Source: Azotobacter beijerinckii (GTDB taxonomy: Bacteria; Pseudomonadota; Gammaproteobacteria; Pseudomonadales; Pseudomonadaceae). From it: a DNA stretch of 64,000 nt. The notes below the pieces were generated by a model that was not told where the DNA came from, searched no databases, and saw only the letters and a list, made by a program, of their open reading frames with translations. How positions within the stretch are numbered: position 1 is the stretch's first letter; every line of letters starts with the position of its first letter. Both the position numbers and the translations under genes were made by a program. Below are positions 9,646 through 18,928 of the stretch, one piece after another. The stretch spans positions 154,849-218,848 of the forward strand of contig NZ_FOFJ01000002.1 in assembly GCF_900110885.1 (NCBI RefSeq), read 5' to 3'.

Positions 9646-11754
9646 TCAGTCCCTCAAGGTGAGTCGCCAGTTGCCGATCAGGTTGAACGGTGCCCAGAAG
9701 AACGGATGGGCGGTCTGAGGCTGGCGCAGCACCGCCAGCTGGCCGGCCTGCATCGCCCGCTGCAGGTCGACGCCGCGGGCCAGTTCCCGGTAGAGGGTGC
9801 GCATCAGGCGTTCCGCCGCCTCGTCGGAGACCGGCCAAAGCGAGGCGATCAGCGCCGAGGAGCCCGAGGCCAGGAAGGCGCGGGGAAAGCCCTGCACCTC
9901 GTCGCCGCGCTCGACCCGGCCGAGCCCCGACTCGCAGGCCGAGAGGGTCACCAGCGCAGTCCCGGAAAGGTCCACCCCGCCGAGGTCGCGGACTTCGAGG
10001 AAACTGCGCCGGCCCTCCTCGTTGGCCAGCAGGATGCGCGAATGCAGGGGATCGAGCGGATCGGCCTGGGCATGGGCGGCCAGGTGCAGCAGCGATGCGT
10101 CGCCGGCGCTGCCGAGAAAGGCCGTGCGGGTCGCGGCCGGGCCGAGGAACAGCCGCTGGTGGGGAAACAGCGCGCCCAGCTCGCGGACCTCGCGGGCGGC
10201 GCCGGGCAGCTCGTACTCGTCGCTCACCCGCGGATTGCCGAAGGCGGTCAGTTCCGGCGGCGCCCGCGGACCGCGCTTCAGCAGGCCGACCGCGATGTTG
10301 GTCGACGGTGCCAGGGACAGCGGATGGCGCTCGATCAGCCAGGCGCCGTCGAGGCGCAGCGCCTGGAACGGCAGGTAGTGCAGCGGCCCGTGGGGCACCA
10401 CGATCAGTCGCAGCCCCGGCCTCAGCCGCAGCGGCCCGAGCAGTGCCGCGCCCAATCGGTCGGCGACCGGCACCACGCTGCGCCGCCCGCCGGCCAGAGC
10501 ATCGCGGAACGCCTCGACCAGCCGCGCCAGATCCGCGGCGGAGATCCGCAGGCTGTGGCTCTCCAGGCTGTGCGGGCCGACCGCCCAGACCAGCAGGCGC
10601 TCGGGCAGGACATGGAACTGCACCACCCGTTCGTCCTCGGCCAGCGCCTCCTGCAGCTGGGCCAGGCCGACCAGGCGGGTCATGTCGTCGGGCAGGCTGG
10701 CGCGCCCGCGCACCGCATCGAGCAGCGCCCGGGCGCGGCTGCGCTCGCTGGTCTCGAAGGCGCCCCGCTCGTCGCCCTGCCCGGCGTGGAAATCCACCGC
10801 CCGCTCGAAGATATCCTGCACGTCGGAGAACAGCCCCATCCGGAACTCCTCGCTGCGAAAGCGCGCGCGCACCGCATCCAGCCCCGCCAGCGCCTGCTCC
10901 AGCGCCTGTCCCTCGGCCTGCGGATGCCCCAGCGCGGCCTCGCTGCGGGCCAGGCCGTCCCAGGCCCAGACCTGGTAGTAGAGGCTGTCGAGGCCGGGCG
11001 GCCGGTCGAGCAGCCGGCGATAGCGCTCGGCCGCCTCGGCGGGCCGCCGCTCGGCCAGCAGGAGGCGCGCCTCGGTGCGCTGCCACTGCGCCGCCAGGGC
11101 CGGCTCGGCAGGCGGCGGCGCGGCCTCCAGCAACTGCCGGGCGCGGCCGAGATCGCCGGCGTCGATCAGCGCATTGACCAGCGAAGCCTGGATCAGCGGC
11201 CGGTAGCGCTCGGAAGCGCCGGCCAGGGCCGTCTCGTAGCTGCCCACCGCCGCGGCGTAGTCGCCCCGCCGGGCCTGCACGTCGCCGATCACCTTGTAGG
11301 CCGGACCGACCACCTTCTCCGGCTCCTTGGCGGGAAGGCGCAACGCCTCGCGGGCGAACGCCTCGGCCTTGTCCAACTGCCCGGCATAGCTGAAGGCGAT
11401 GGCCAGATCGCGGCTGGCCAGCGCCTGCAGGTTGCCGTCGCCGGACGCCTGGCCCAGATGCAGAGCCTTGCTCGAGGCCCGCGCACTGAGCCGCAGCTCG
11501 CCGCTCTCGGCCAGCGCCACGGCCTGGCTGCAATACTGGTAGCCGCTGAGCTTGAGCGGGTCCCGCTCGTAGAGCAGCGCCCCCTCCTCGGTCAGCCCCA
11601 GCAGGGTGTCGGCATCCTTCAGCACCAGCGAAGCCAGCGGCGGCACCTGCGGATCGACCTCCGCCTCGCCGGCGGCGCCGGCGAACACCGGCCACACGAG
11701 CAACGGCAGCGCCAAGCCCGCCCAGATCCTCCGCCAACCCGCCGCTCCGCCCAT
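9646..11754 (-). CDS. Secreted CHAT-domain (caspase-like) protease with TPR-like N-terminus
   Basis: 702 residues from the ATG at 11754, which has a GGAGG site and opens a good signal peptide (WAGLALPLLVWPVFAGAAG). A GTG at 11811 would add 19 residues with no clear benefit. Residues of about 40-330 are alpha-helical repeats of TPR type. The C-terminal half is a CHAT domain: VVPHGPLHYLPFQAL, the histidine motif LHLAAHA (H about 561) and the cysteine motif LSACESGLG (C about 607), followed by GFPRAFLASGSSALIASLWPVSD. CHAT proteins are clan-CD cysteine proteases related to caspases and separase. Both catalytic residues are present, so activity is expected. It is the first gene of the CHAT-tpsB-tpsA run. 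Its export to the periplasm would let it act on TpsA or TpsB; that role is an inference. Confidence 0.9.
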   Translation of the reverse strand: MGGAAGWRRIWAGLALPLLVWPVFAGAAGEAEVDPQVPPLASLVLKDADTLLGLTEEGALLYERDPLKLSGYQYCSQAVALAESGELRLSARASSKALHLGQASGDGNLQALASRDLAIAFSYAGQLDKAEAFAREALRLPAKEPEKVVGPAYKVIGDVQARRGDYAAAVGSYETALAGASERYRPLIQASLVNALIDAGDLGRARQLLEAAPPPAEPALAAQWQRTEARLLLAERRPAEAAERYRRLLDRPPGLDSLYYQVWAWDGLARSEAALGHPQAEGQALEQALAGLDAVRARFRSEEFRMGLFSDVQDIFERAVDFHAGQGDERGAFETSERSRARALLDAVRGRASLPDDMTRLVGLAQLQEALAEDERVVQFHVLPERLLVWAVGPHSLESHSLRISAADLARLVEAFRDALAGGRRSVVPVADRLGAALLGPLRLRPGLRLIVVPHGPLHYLPFQALRLDGAWLIERHPLSLAPSTNIAVGLLKRGPRAPPELTAFGNPRVSDEYELPGAAREVRELGALFPHQRLFLGPAATRTAFLGSAGDASLLHLAAHAQADPLDPLHSRILLANEEGRRSFLEVRDLGGVDLSGTALVTLSACESGLGRVERGDEVQGFPRAFLASGSSALIASLWPVSDEAAERLMRTLYRELARGVDLQRAMQAGQLAVLRQPQTAHPFFWAPFNLIGNWRLTLRD

Positions 11755-12611
11755 CCGTCCTGCCTCCGCCCGCGGGAAAGCCCGCTCGTGCGTCGCTCCG
11801 GCCACCAACACGTAGTGGCCGCTCCGTCAAATGCAAAAGTCTAGGAGAGCGCCGGGGACGCTTGATTGGCCGGAAGGGATAGAGCGAAGTGGATAGATGG
11901 GGCTGCTCTGATTTAACGACAACCAGAGTTCCAGCCCCCGCAAACACCTTGAAGCTCTACCGCGCTGATTTTTCGGAAAGTTTTATTAAAACGGCTGCCT
12001 CATCCACCTCCTGCCGTTTTGCTGGCAAACATTCAGCCATTGGTCGTAAAACATCTGGACAGCCTGTACAAGAACTGTACGTCCCTGAACTTTAACTATC
12101 CTGTCATTCTGAGCATGCTCTCTTACATTTACATTCAGAAACCAGGTGGCATCCCGAATCAGGGAAAGATTAGCCACTGGTTTGAGATCGTTCCGGACAC
12201 CTCACCAAAGGCAAAGCATGGATTTGCAAAGAGGTATCGGCCTGAATTGCCACGAAACTACCGTTTTCGAGCCATCGAGCACGAGGGCAGGAAATGTCGG
12301 GGCTAATTCGAACTTTCCCGAACAACACCATGCACAGAGCTTGAACTTGCCGAAACAGGGCGGCCTGCCGAGCCGCTCATCGGAATTAACCATACCACTG
12401 CATAGGCAAACCCGGGTCCGGTAGCGCGCCACAGATTGACCGTCTAGATTCAGAACGCGCTCGGCACAGGTTGCCAGCCCATAGCTGGCATGACATCCGG
12501 AGAGATCGCCCCGAACAAACCGGTAATTTCATCCGGAAACTACTGCTGTTTATCGTTCGGTTTGGCTGCAACCCAGAAGGTGACGTATAAAACATATTGC
12601 GAGGGATAGCC
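11755..12611. other. AT-richer intergenic region with no recognisable gene
   Basis: This stretch separates the leftward CHAT operon from the rightward vWA gene and is clearly less GC-rich than its surroundings. Short open frames of up to about 95 codons exist on both strands, but none has a convincing start site or a recognisable product. It probably holds the divergent promoters of both sides and may be decayed foreign DNA. A small inverted repeat (TGCCAG...CTGGCA) lies near 12472-12490. Confidence 0.5.
12562..12591 (+). promoter_or_regulatory. Possible sigma-70 promoter of the vWA/metalloprotease gene
   Basis: TTGGCT (12562-12567) and TATAAA (12586-12591) are separated by 18 bp and end about 20 bp before the GTG start at 12612, giving a very short leader. 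This is a visual match only. Confidence 0.3.
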
Positions 12612-15305
12612 GTGAATCATCTAGCGAAGGACCGTCTCCTCCAGACAGCATTGCTGTTGAGTTCCACCCTGTGGATTGCCACGCCTGCACACTCATCGAT
12701 TATCGGTGCCGATGGCGGTATTACCCTGTGGGTTTCCTACGATAATGTCGATGCCCCCGGGGCAAGCGTGGACGACAACGTTACCCAGATAAACAGCACT
12801 GCCGCCGCGAGTTGCACCCCCACGAACAACGCCCGCTCCGCACAAGGTGCACCCGATAGCCCCGGCTCATGCCCCGCGGCCGGTGGCGACACCTGCAGCG
12901 GTCGCGACAAGCTACTGGGCGATATCTCCAATCTCGCCGAATACATCTACACCTCCACCCATGGCACCCATTACCTGCGTCGCGTCTATGTCGCCGACCG
13001 GGGACGCGCCTGGAGCACCGCGGACATCAAGTGGAACATCGGCGGCGGCGGCTCAAGTGCCTGGCCTGCCGGCTGGAGGAATGTCGACCTGCAGCTCAGC
13101 CTCAACTCGGCCACCCGCAAATGCATTCACGATGTTCTCCACCACGAACTTGGGCACTATTTCTATGAACTGCCGGATCGGTACGCGAGAAGCGGCGACT
13201 ACTACAAGGGTTCCTTAGACAATGGAGCCACCGTCTTCAATGTGGACGTGGACGAAGGCGACCCCAACACCGTCATGGCGAGCAACTTTCCGCACCGGTT
13301 CGTCGATACCACCAATGCCCGTCTGGTCCTGAGCTACGACCAGCCCGGACCCGGTACCACCAGCGGCGAGGAACTGACCCCCGACCTACTCGCCGACGGC
13401 AACCCGAACAACGATGGACCGGATCGAGCGCACCACGGGTTCACCACACCCTTTGCGCAGGATGAATGGAGCGTCATTCCAGGTACGCATGTGGACCTCG
13501 CCGGCGTCCACACCGAGGGCGACTTCAGCTCTCCCGGGCTGGGCGCCATGCCCGCCGTGGACGTGCGCTTCATCGGCGTCGACTCTCCCTTCCCGGGAAC
13601 CGTGCTGCTGCTGGATCGCTCCGGCAGCATGAGCGTACAGACCAACGGCGTACCGGCCAGCCAGTATGTGCAGGAGGCGGGCCTCTACCTCTATCACAGC
13701 TCCGAAGAAGGGGATTACGCCGGCACCTTCCTGTACAACGACGCGGTGGAAAAACTGTTCGACTACGATCTGTACGACCCCGCCAACCAGCTCCCCACCG
13801 CGAGCTTCCGCACGGCCTCAGGCTTGACGAACATCGCCCTGGCCCTGGAAGAGGCCATAGACGCCATGATCGCGAAGCATGGCGAGGGGGGCGTCAACTC
13901 CGGCCAGATCGTCCTGATGTCAGACGGCAAGCAGACCACCGGCGACAGCCTCTGGGAGCAGGTCGATCGCGCCAACGGGCTGGGCATCCAGATCCATACC
14001 CTGACCTTCGGCAATGCCGACGCCACGACCATGCAGCAGATTGCCGACAGTTCGGGAGGCAGCACCACGTCAATGTCGGAACTCGACAGCGCTGCGGAAC
14101 TCAAGCTGAACATGGTGCGCAAGCTCACTACACTGCGTGACAACAGTCCGATCTTCACCCACAAGGGAATCGTCACCAAAACCGGCGAAAGCGCCGGCAA
14201 GGAATACTTTTCCTCGGAGTTCCAGGTTCCCCCGAAAACCCAGAACGTACTGTTCTATGTATTCCTCGAAAGAAACAATGCCGCGAACCTGAACATCGAA
14301 CTGATCGACAGCGATGGACAGCAGATCGATATTGCCGCCCAGAGCCTGGCACAACGAGGGCGCTTCAACGGTATCCGCGTACCGGATGCCAAAGCGGGCA
14401 AGTGGACGTTCCGGGTTGTCGCCGGCGACAACTTCAGCGGCAAGCTTCCCCTCGACGACAACATCGAGATCATCGCCTTCGCGGACAATCGGGAACTGAA
14501 GGGACATATGTGGCTCGACTACAAGAAGAAAGATCAAAAGTCCAGGCTCATCAAGGCCCGACTGGATTACCGATATCCTCTGACAAACCTGAATGTCGTG
14601 GCCCATATCTACGACGGCGCCAAACAGATCCAGACCATCGATATGTTCGACGACGGTAAGCAAGGCCACGATAGCGATGCAGGCGATGGTGTCTATTCGG
14701 GCATCCTGGATATCAAACCGATCAAGTCGTCCGATACCGATACCCAGAAGAGCAAATCCCCGAAAAAGGTCCGGATCGACGTGCAGTACTCGGTGACCCC
14801 AACCACGGTACCGGCGCCGAACGCCCATTACGAGACCGGCACCGACCTCGCCGCCTTGGTCGAGGACTACCGCAAGCTCGGCGTAACGCAATTCACCGCC
14901 TATTCGACCGAAACCACCCATGTATCTCCCGACGAACCTCCGGCCCCCTCCATGCAGGTAATTTCGCCCCGCAAGACGGCCCGTGTCGAGCCGGGCTCGG
15001 AAGGCGTGATCCGGGTGAGCGTCCGCGATGCCAGACCAATTCTTGACCAAGTTCTTGTCTCGCTTGGGCAGGGGATCGAAGCAAAAGCTACCTCCGTGAA
15101 GTCCGAGGACGACGACAAGGGGCTGGCCACAAGCATCGAGCTGACCTACAAGGTTCGGCAGGATGCCAAACCGGGTACCCGCAACCTGAGTCTGCAATTC
15201 GGAGACGTGCGCCTGACCCAGCAGAAGATGATCCGCGTGGATGGCAAGGATAAGGGCAAAACCGATGCCCACGAGACGGAAGCGGAAGCCGAGACCTTGC
15301 CGTGA
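12612..15305 (+). CDS. Secreted CLCA-like protein: HELGH metalloprotease plus vWA domain
   Basis: 897 residues from the GTG at 12612, chosen because it has GAGG eight bases upstream and begins a clean signal peptide (LLQTALLLSSTLWIATPAHS). The N-terminal domain contains HELGH (residues 178-182) followed by YELPDRY, the arrangement of the zinc metalloprotease domain of the CLCA family (HExxH plus a downstream acidic ligand). A von Willebrand A domain follows, with MIDAS motif DRSGSMS (D335, S337, S339), SGLTNIALAL and VLMSDGKQT. The C-terminal ~350 residues are beta-rich domains, including a segment (DDGKQGHDSDAGDGVYSG) typical of extracellular Ig-like repeats. CLCA proteins are secreted, self-cleaving metalloproteases; the bacterial members are little studied. 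The gene stands alone. Confidence 0.82.
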   Translation: MNHLAKDRLLQTALLLSSTLWIATPAHSSIIGADGGITLWVSYDNVDAPGASVDDNVTQINSTAAASCTPTNNARSAQGAPDSPGSCPAAGGDTCSGRDKLLGDISNLAEYIYTSTHGTHYLRRVYVADRGRAWSTADIKWNIGGGGSSAWPAGWRNVDLQLSLNSATRKCIHDVLHHELGHYFYELPDRYARSGDYYKGSLDNGATVFNVDVDEGDPNTVMASNFPHRFVDTTNARLVLSYDQPGPGTTSGEELTPDLLADGNPNNDGPDRAHHGFTTPFAQDEWSVIPGTHVDLAGVHTEGDFSSPGLGAMPAVDVRFIGVDSPFPGTVLLLDRSGSMSVQTNGVPASQYVQEAGLYLYHSSEEGDYAGTFLYNDAVEKLFDYDLYDPANQLPTASFRTASGLTNIALALEEAIDAMIAKHGEGGVNSGQIVLMSDGKQTTGDSLWEQVDRANGLGIQIHTLTFGNADATTMQQIADSSGGSTTSMSELDSAAELKLNMVRKLTTLRDNSPIFTHKGIVTKTGESAGKEYFSSEFQVPPKTQNVLFYVFLERNNAANLNIELIDSDGQQIDIAAQSLAQRGRFNGIRVPDAKAGKWTFRVVAGDNFSGKLPLDDNIEIIAFADNRELKGHMWLDYKKKDQKSRLIKARLDYRYPLTNLNVVAHIYDGAKQIQTIDMFDDGKQGHDSDAGDGVYSGILDIKPIKSSDTDTQKSKSPKKVRIDVQYSVTPTTVPAPNAHYETGTDLAALVEDYRKLGVTQFTAYSTETTHVSPDEPPAPSMQVISPRKTARVEPGSEGVIRVSVRDARPILDQVLVSLGQGIEAKATSVKSEDDDKGLATSIELTYKVRQDAKPGTRNLSLQFGDVRLTQQKMIRVDGKDKGKTDAHETEAEAETLP

Positions 15306-15441
15306 GGAGGCTTGACAGGCCGTTGAAAACTTCTTTCGACATCCCGAACAACCCATCCATCAACCCGGCAATCCACTCTGCGTTCGGCCGGCGCCGCTTC
15401 GTACGGGGCTGTTCCGAAGCACCCTGGAAGGGAGCGCTACC

Positions 15442-17151
15442 GTGAGCGACCGGATCATCGGGCTTTTGCCTACCCTCTCCTGTTTCCTGCTCCGCCAACC
15501 GCCCAAGGCCCTGTGCCGTCGCCTCCTCCCTGCCCTGGGCGTGGCCCTCGTGCTGGGGGGCATGGCGCCCGTAATCCACGCGCAACAGGCCGAGCGCCCC
15601 GCGGTCCCGCTGTACGACAACCTCGGCAGCCATCACTACCCCATCACCACCTCGGTGCCCCTCGCCCAGCGCTATTTCGACCAGGGCTTGCGGCTCTACT
15701 ACGCGTTCAACCACCAGGAGGCGATCCGCGCCTTCGAGGAGGCCGCCCGGCTCGATCCGGACTGTGCCATGTGCCAGTGGGGCATCGCCCTCGCCCTCGG
15801 CCCCAACATCAACGCGCCGATGGACGCCGCCGCCGGGACCGCCGCGCATGCCGCGGTCCAGAAGGCGCTCGAACGCAAGGCGAATCCGACGGAACAGGCG
15901 CTGATCCGTGCCCTGGCGACGCGCTACGCCGTGCCCCCGCCCGCCGAGCGGAGCGCCCTGGATGCGGCCTATGCCCGCGCAATGGGCGAGGTCGTCCGCG
16001 CCTACCCGGAGGATCAGGAAGCGGCGACCCTCTACGCCGAATCCCTGATGGACCTGAGCCCCTGGCAGTACTGGAGCCAGGACGGCCAGCCGCGGCCGGA
16101 TACCCCCGAGATGCTCGCCCAGCTGGAGCGGGTGATCGCGGCGAACCCCAATCATCCGGGGGCGTGCCACTTCTTCATCCATGCCGTCGAGGCGACCCAG
16201 CCGGAGCGGGCGGTTCCCTGCGCGGAACGGCTCGCCGGCCTGATGCCCGGCGCCGGCCATCTGGTGCACATGCCCGGGCACATCTACATCCGCGTCGGCC
16301 GCTACGAGGACGCCATCAAGGCCAACGAGCACGCGGTGCATGCCGACGAAACCTTCATCCGCGACCAGAACCCGGCGTTCGGCGTCTACCTGGCCGGCTA
16401 CTACCCGCACAACTACGACTTCCTGGCCTTCGCCGCGAGCATGATCGGCCGCAGCGGACAGGCGCTGGCCGCCACACGGAAGATGGCCGAACTGGTTCCG
16501 CAACCGATGCTGCGGGAGCCCGGGATGACCTTCCTGCAGCAGCACCAGGCCCGGCAGCTGCAGATGCTGGTGCGCTTCGGCCGCTGGGACGAAATCCTCG
16601 AGGTGCCGGCCCCGCCGCAGGACCTGCCCCATGCCCGCGCCCTCTGGCATTACGCCCACGGCCGGGCGCTGGCGGCGCGCGGCGACCTGCCGGGCGCCGA
16701 GGCGGACCTGGCGCCACTGCGCGCCACGGCGCAGGACCCGCGGATGACCGCGCTGCGCCTGGAGTTCAACAGCTCGGGCGCGATACTGAAAATCGCCGCC
16801 GAGGTGCTCGCCGGCCAGATCGCGGCGGGGAAAAAGGCTGTCCCCCAGGCCATCGACCACCTGCGCGAAGCCGCCCGCCTCGAAGACGGCCTGATCTACG
16901 GCGAACCCCCGGAATGGACGGTGCCGGTACGCGAGGAACTCGGCCTGGTGCTGCTCGCGGCGGGCCGGAACGAGGAGGCCGAGCAGGCCTTTCGCGAGGA
17001 CCTCAAGCGCTTCCCGGAGAACGGCTGGTCGCTGCACGGGCTAGCCCTGGCCCTGCGCGCGCAGAACCACGGCGAGGAAGCGGAGGCCGTCATGGAGCGC
17101 TTCCGCAAGGTCTGGGCGGGCGCCGACATGCAGTTGGCGGAGGCGCGCTGA
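15442..17151 (+). CDS. TPR-repeat protein, secreted or membrane-anchored
   Basis: 569 residues from a GTG at 15442 preceded by GGAAGGGAG. An N-terminal hydrophobic segment (LLPALGVALVLGGMAPVIHA) looks like a signal peptide or anchor. The remainder is helical, with TPR-like units (LRLYYAFNHQEAIRAFEEAARLDP, then further A/L-rich helices to the C-terminus, ending ERFRKVWAGADMQLAEAR). It contains DCAMCQWG and several histidine-rich stretches (HFFIHAVE, LVHMPGHIYIRVGRYEDAI) often seen in this family of tetratricopeptide proteins. No catalytic domain is recognised. It follows the vWA gene by 136 bp. A diverged fragment of this gene is found downstream of pta (21083-21154). Confidence 0.8.
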   Translation: MSDRIIGLLPTLSCFLLRQPPKALCRRLLPALGVALVLGGMAPVIHAQQAERPAVPLYDNLGSHHYPITTSVPLAQRYFDQGLRLYYAFNHQEAIRAFEEAARLDPDCAMCQWGIALALGPNINAPMDAAAGTAAHAAVQKALERKANPTEQALIRALATRYAVPPPAERSALDAAYARAMGEVVRAYPEDQEAATLYAESLMDLSPWQYWSQDGQPRPDTPEMLAQLERVIAANPNHPGACHFFIHAVEATQPERAVPCAERLAGLMPGAGHLVHMPGHIYIRVGRYEDAIKANEHAVHADETFIRDQNPAFGVYLAGYYPHNYDFLAFAASMIGRSGQALAATRKMAELVPQPMLREPGMTFLQQHQARQLQMLVRFGRWDEILEVPAPPQDLPHARALWHYAHGRALAARGDLPGAEADLAPLRATAQDPRMTALRLEFNSSGAILKIAAEVLAGQIAAGKKAVPQAIDHLREAARLEDGLIYGEPPEWTVPVREELGLVLLAAGRNEEAEQAFREDLKRFPENGWSLHGLALALRAQNHGEEAEAVMERFRKVWAGADMQLAEAR

Positions 17152-17153
17152 GC

Positions 17154-17172
17154 CCGTCCGCCACCCGGACGG
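17154..17172 (+). terminator. Possible terminator hairpin after the TPR gene
   Basis: CCGTCCG and CGGACGG form a perfect 7-bp stem with a CCACC loop, starting two bases after the stop codon. No T-run follows, so intrinsic termination is uncertain. Confidence 0.4.
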
Positions 17173-17609
17173 CCACTCGCCGCGGCGCGATCCGGGAGCG
17201 GATGGACTCATCATCGGCTGCCGGAGCCGTGCGGTCCGCTCAGGCGACGGCGGTCCGGAAGGGCACGATGACGAAGTCCTCGCTCTGCTCGGTCCTCACC
17301 CCGGCCATGCCGGAAACCACTTCCGGCTCCGCGAGCATGGCCTCCTGGATCAGTCCCGTAATTGGCTCGTTGAGGGGCCGGACTTCCCGGCATGCCCCCC
17401 TCCCCACCCCACCCTGACCTGCGTCAACTCCTTGCCCTCGGGCACCCGGCCACCTTCGACTAAAGCAGAACAGCAGGCCCTCAGTCCGCGTGTCAGGATG
17501 GAAACACCCTGATTCGTCCATGTTCCACAAGAACGCCGGGCACATCCAATTATAAAAAGTTCATTTGTGGCCCGTAGTGGCCATATATCGACCAGTTTCA
17601 GGAGTCTCA
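17173..17609. other. Intergenic stretch before ackA
   Basis: There is no recognised gene. A minus-strand open frame (17240-17545, 101 codons) has no recognisable domain and poor start context, so it is not called. The part nearest ackA is AT-richer, with TTATAAAAAG around 17550, and probably contains the ackA promoter, though no well-spaced -35 box was found. Confidence 0.4.
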
Positions 17610-18806
17610 ATGTCCGCCATGTCCGCCCGCAATATTCTGGTAATCAACTGTGGTAGCTCGTCGATCAAGTTCGCCTTGGTCAACGAAGCGCACACAACCT
17701 TCCCTCTGCAAGGATTGGCCGAGCGCCTCGGCAGCCCGGAGGCAGTCCTCCACTGGCAGTTTGGCGATACCAAGGAAACCCTCAATATGCCGGGCGCCGA
17801 CCATCAGGCGGTGCTGTGCAAGATCCTTCCGCTGGCCCAGGAGGCCGCCGGTGGCCAGCTCAGCGGCATCGGCCACCGCGTGGTGCATGGCGGCGAGCAC
17901 TTCACCGAAGCCCGTCTGATCGACGAGTCGGTGATCGAAGGCATCCGCACCAGCGCCCAGCTGGCCCCGCTGCACAACCCGGCCCATCTGGTCGGCATCG
18001 CCGCGACCCTGTCGCTGTTCCCCGACCTGCCGCAGGTCAGCGTGTTCGATACCGCCTTCCACCAGAGCATGCCGCCCCACGCCTACCGCTATGCCGTGCC
18101 GGAATTCCTGTACAAGGAACACGGCGTACGCCGCTACGGCTTCCACGGCACCAGCCACCGCTACGTCAGCAAGCGCGCCGCCGAGATGGTCGGCCTGCCG
18201 GTGGAAGACAGCGCCTGGCTGTCCGCCCATCTGGGCAACGGCTGCTCTACCTGCGCCATCGTCAACGGCGAGAGCCGCGACACCAGCATGGGCCTGACTC
18301 CCCTGGAAGGCCTGGTGATGGGCACCCGCAGCGGCGACGTCGACCCCAACCTGCACAGCTACCTGGCCCGCGCCCTGGGCTGGAGCGTCGAGCAGATCGA
18401 CCGCATGCTCAACAACGACAGCGGCCTGAAGGGGCTGTCCGGCCTGTCCAACGACATGCGCACCCTGTCCGAAGCCCGTCTGAGCGGCCATCCCGGCGCC
18501 ATTCTGGCCTTCGAGGTGTTCTGCTACCGCCTGGCCAAGTCGCTGGCCAGCATGGCCTGCGCCCTGCCCAAGCTGAACGGCCTGATCTTCACCGGCGGCA
18601 TCGGCGAGAACTCGGCCGCCGTGCGCGAGCACACCGTGGCACACCTGAAGCTGTTCGGCTTCCAGCTCGACGCCGAAGCCAATGCCCGTTGCACCCGCGG
18701 CGTGGCCGGCGAGATCCAGGCGGCCGGCAGCCCGCTGGTTCTGGTGGTGCCGACCAACGAGGAACGCCAGATCGCCCTGGACACCCTCGCCCTGCTCGAC
18801 GCCTGA
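17610..18806 (+). CDS. ackA: Acetate kinase
   Basis: 398 residues from the ATG at 17610, preceded by AGGAG at the right distance; an upstream in-frame start would add 15 residues of non-family sequence. Family motifs are intact: the phosphate-binding [10 protein letters not shown] at the N-terminus, [17 protein letters not shown], the ATP-site segment [20 protein letters not shown], and FTGGIGEN near the C-terminus. It interconverts acetyl phosphate plus ADP with acetate plus ATP in the cytoplasm. pta follows 122 bp downstream, with a strong hairpin between the two. Confidence 0.98.
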   Translation: MSAMSARNILVINCGSSSIKFALVNEAHTTFPLQGLAERLGSPEAVLHWQFGDTKETLNMPGADHQAVLCKILPLAQEAAGGQLSGIGHRVVHGGEHFTEARLIDESVIEGIRTSAQLAPLHNPAHLVGIAATLSLFPDLPQVSVFDTAFHQSMPPHAYRYAVPEFLYKEHGVRRYGFHGTSHRYVSKRAAEMVGLPVEDSAWLSAHLGNGCSTCAIVNGESRDTSMGLTPLEGLVMGTRSGDVDPNLHSYLARALGWSVEQIDRMLNNDSGLKGLSGLSNDMRTLSEARLSGHPGAILAFEVFCYRLAKSLASMACALPKLNGLIFTGGIGENSAAVREHTVAHLKLFGFQLDAEANARCTRGVAGEIQAAGSPLVLVVPTNEERQIALDTLALLDA

Positions 18807-18840
18807 TCGAACACCCGCGCAGACGGGAAGCACCGATGTA

Positions 18841-18876
18841 ACGAAACCCGACGACCTTCATGGCGTCGGGTTTCGT
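18841..18876 (+). terminator. Perfect 13-bp hairpin between ackA and pta
   Basis: ACGAAACCCGACG and CGTCGGGTTTCGT form a perfect 13-bp stem with a 10-base loop. It lies 35 bp after the ackA stop and 53 bp before the pta start. There is no downstream T-run on the plus strand. It may cause partial termination, mRNA processing or stabilisation of the ackA message, lowering pta relative to ackA. Confidence 0.6.
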
Positions 18877-18928
18877 CATCCCGACCTCCCGCCGGCATCA
18901 CGCCCTCTACAGTCTGAGCAAGAGACCC

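Noticed and set aside
12019..12306. A 95-codon plus-strand frame in the AT-rich gap
   Set aside because: It has a TTG start without a ribosome site and no recognisable domain; overlapping frames on both strands are equally long.
17240..17545. A 101-codon minus-strand frame upstream of ackA
   Set aside because: There is no recognisable domain or start site. A gene remnant is possible but cannot be supported.
18841..18876. The ackA-pta hairpin as an insertion-sequence end
   Set aside because: It is a single compact stem-loop with no second copy or flanking duplication, better explained as an RNA hairpin.
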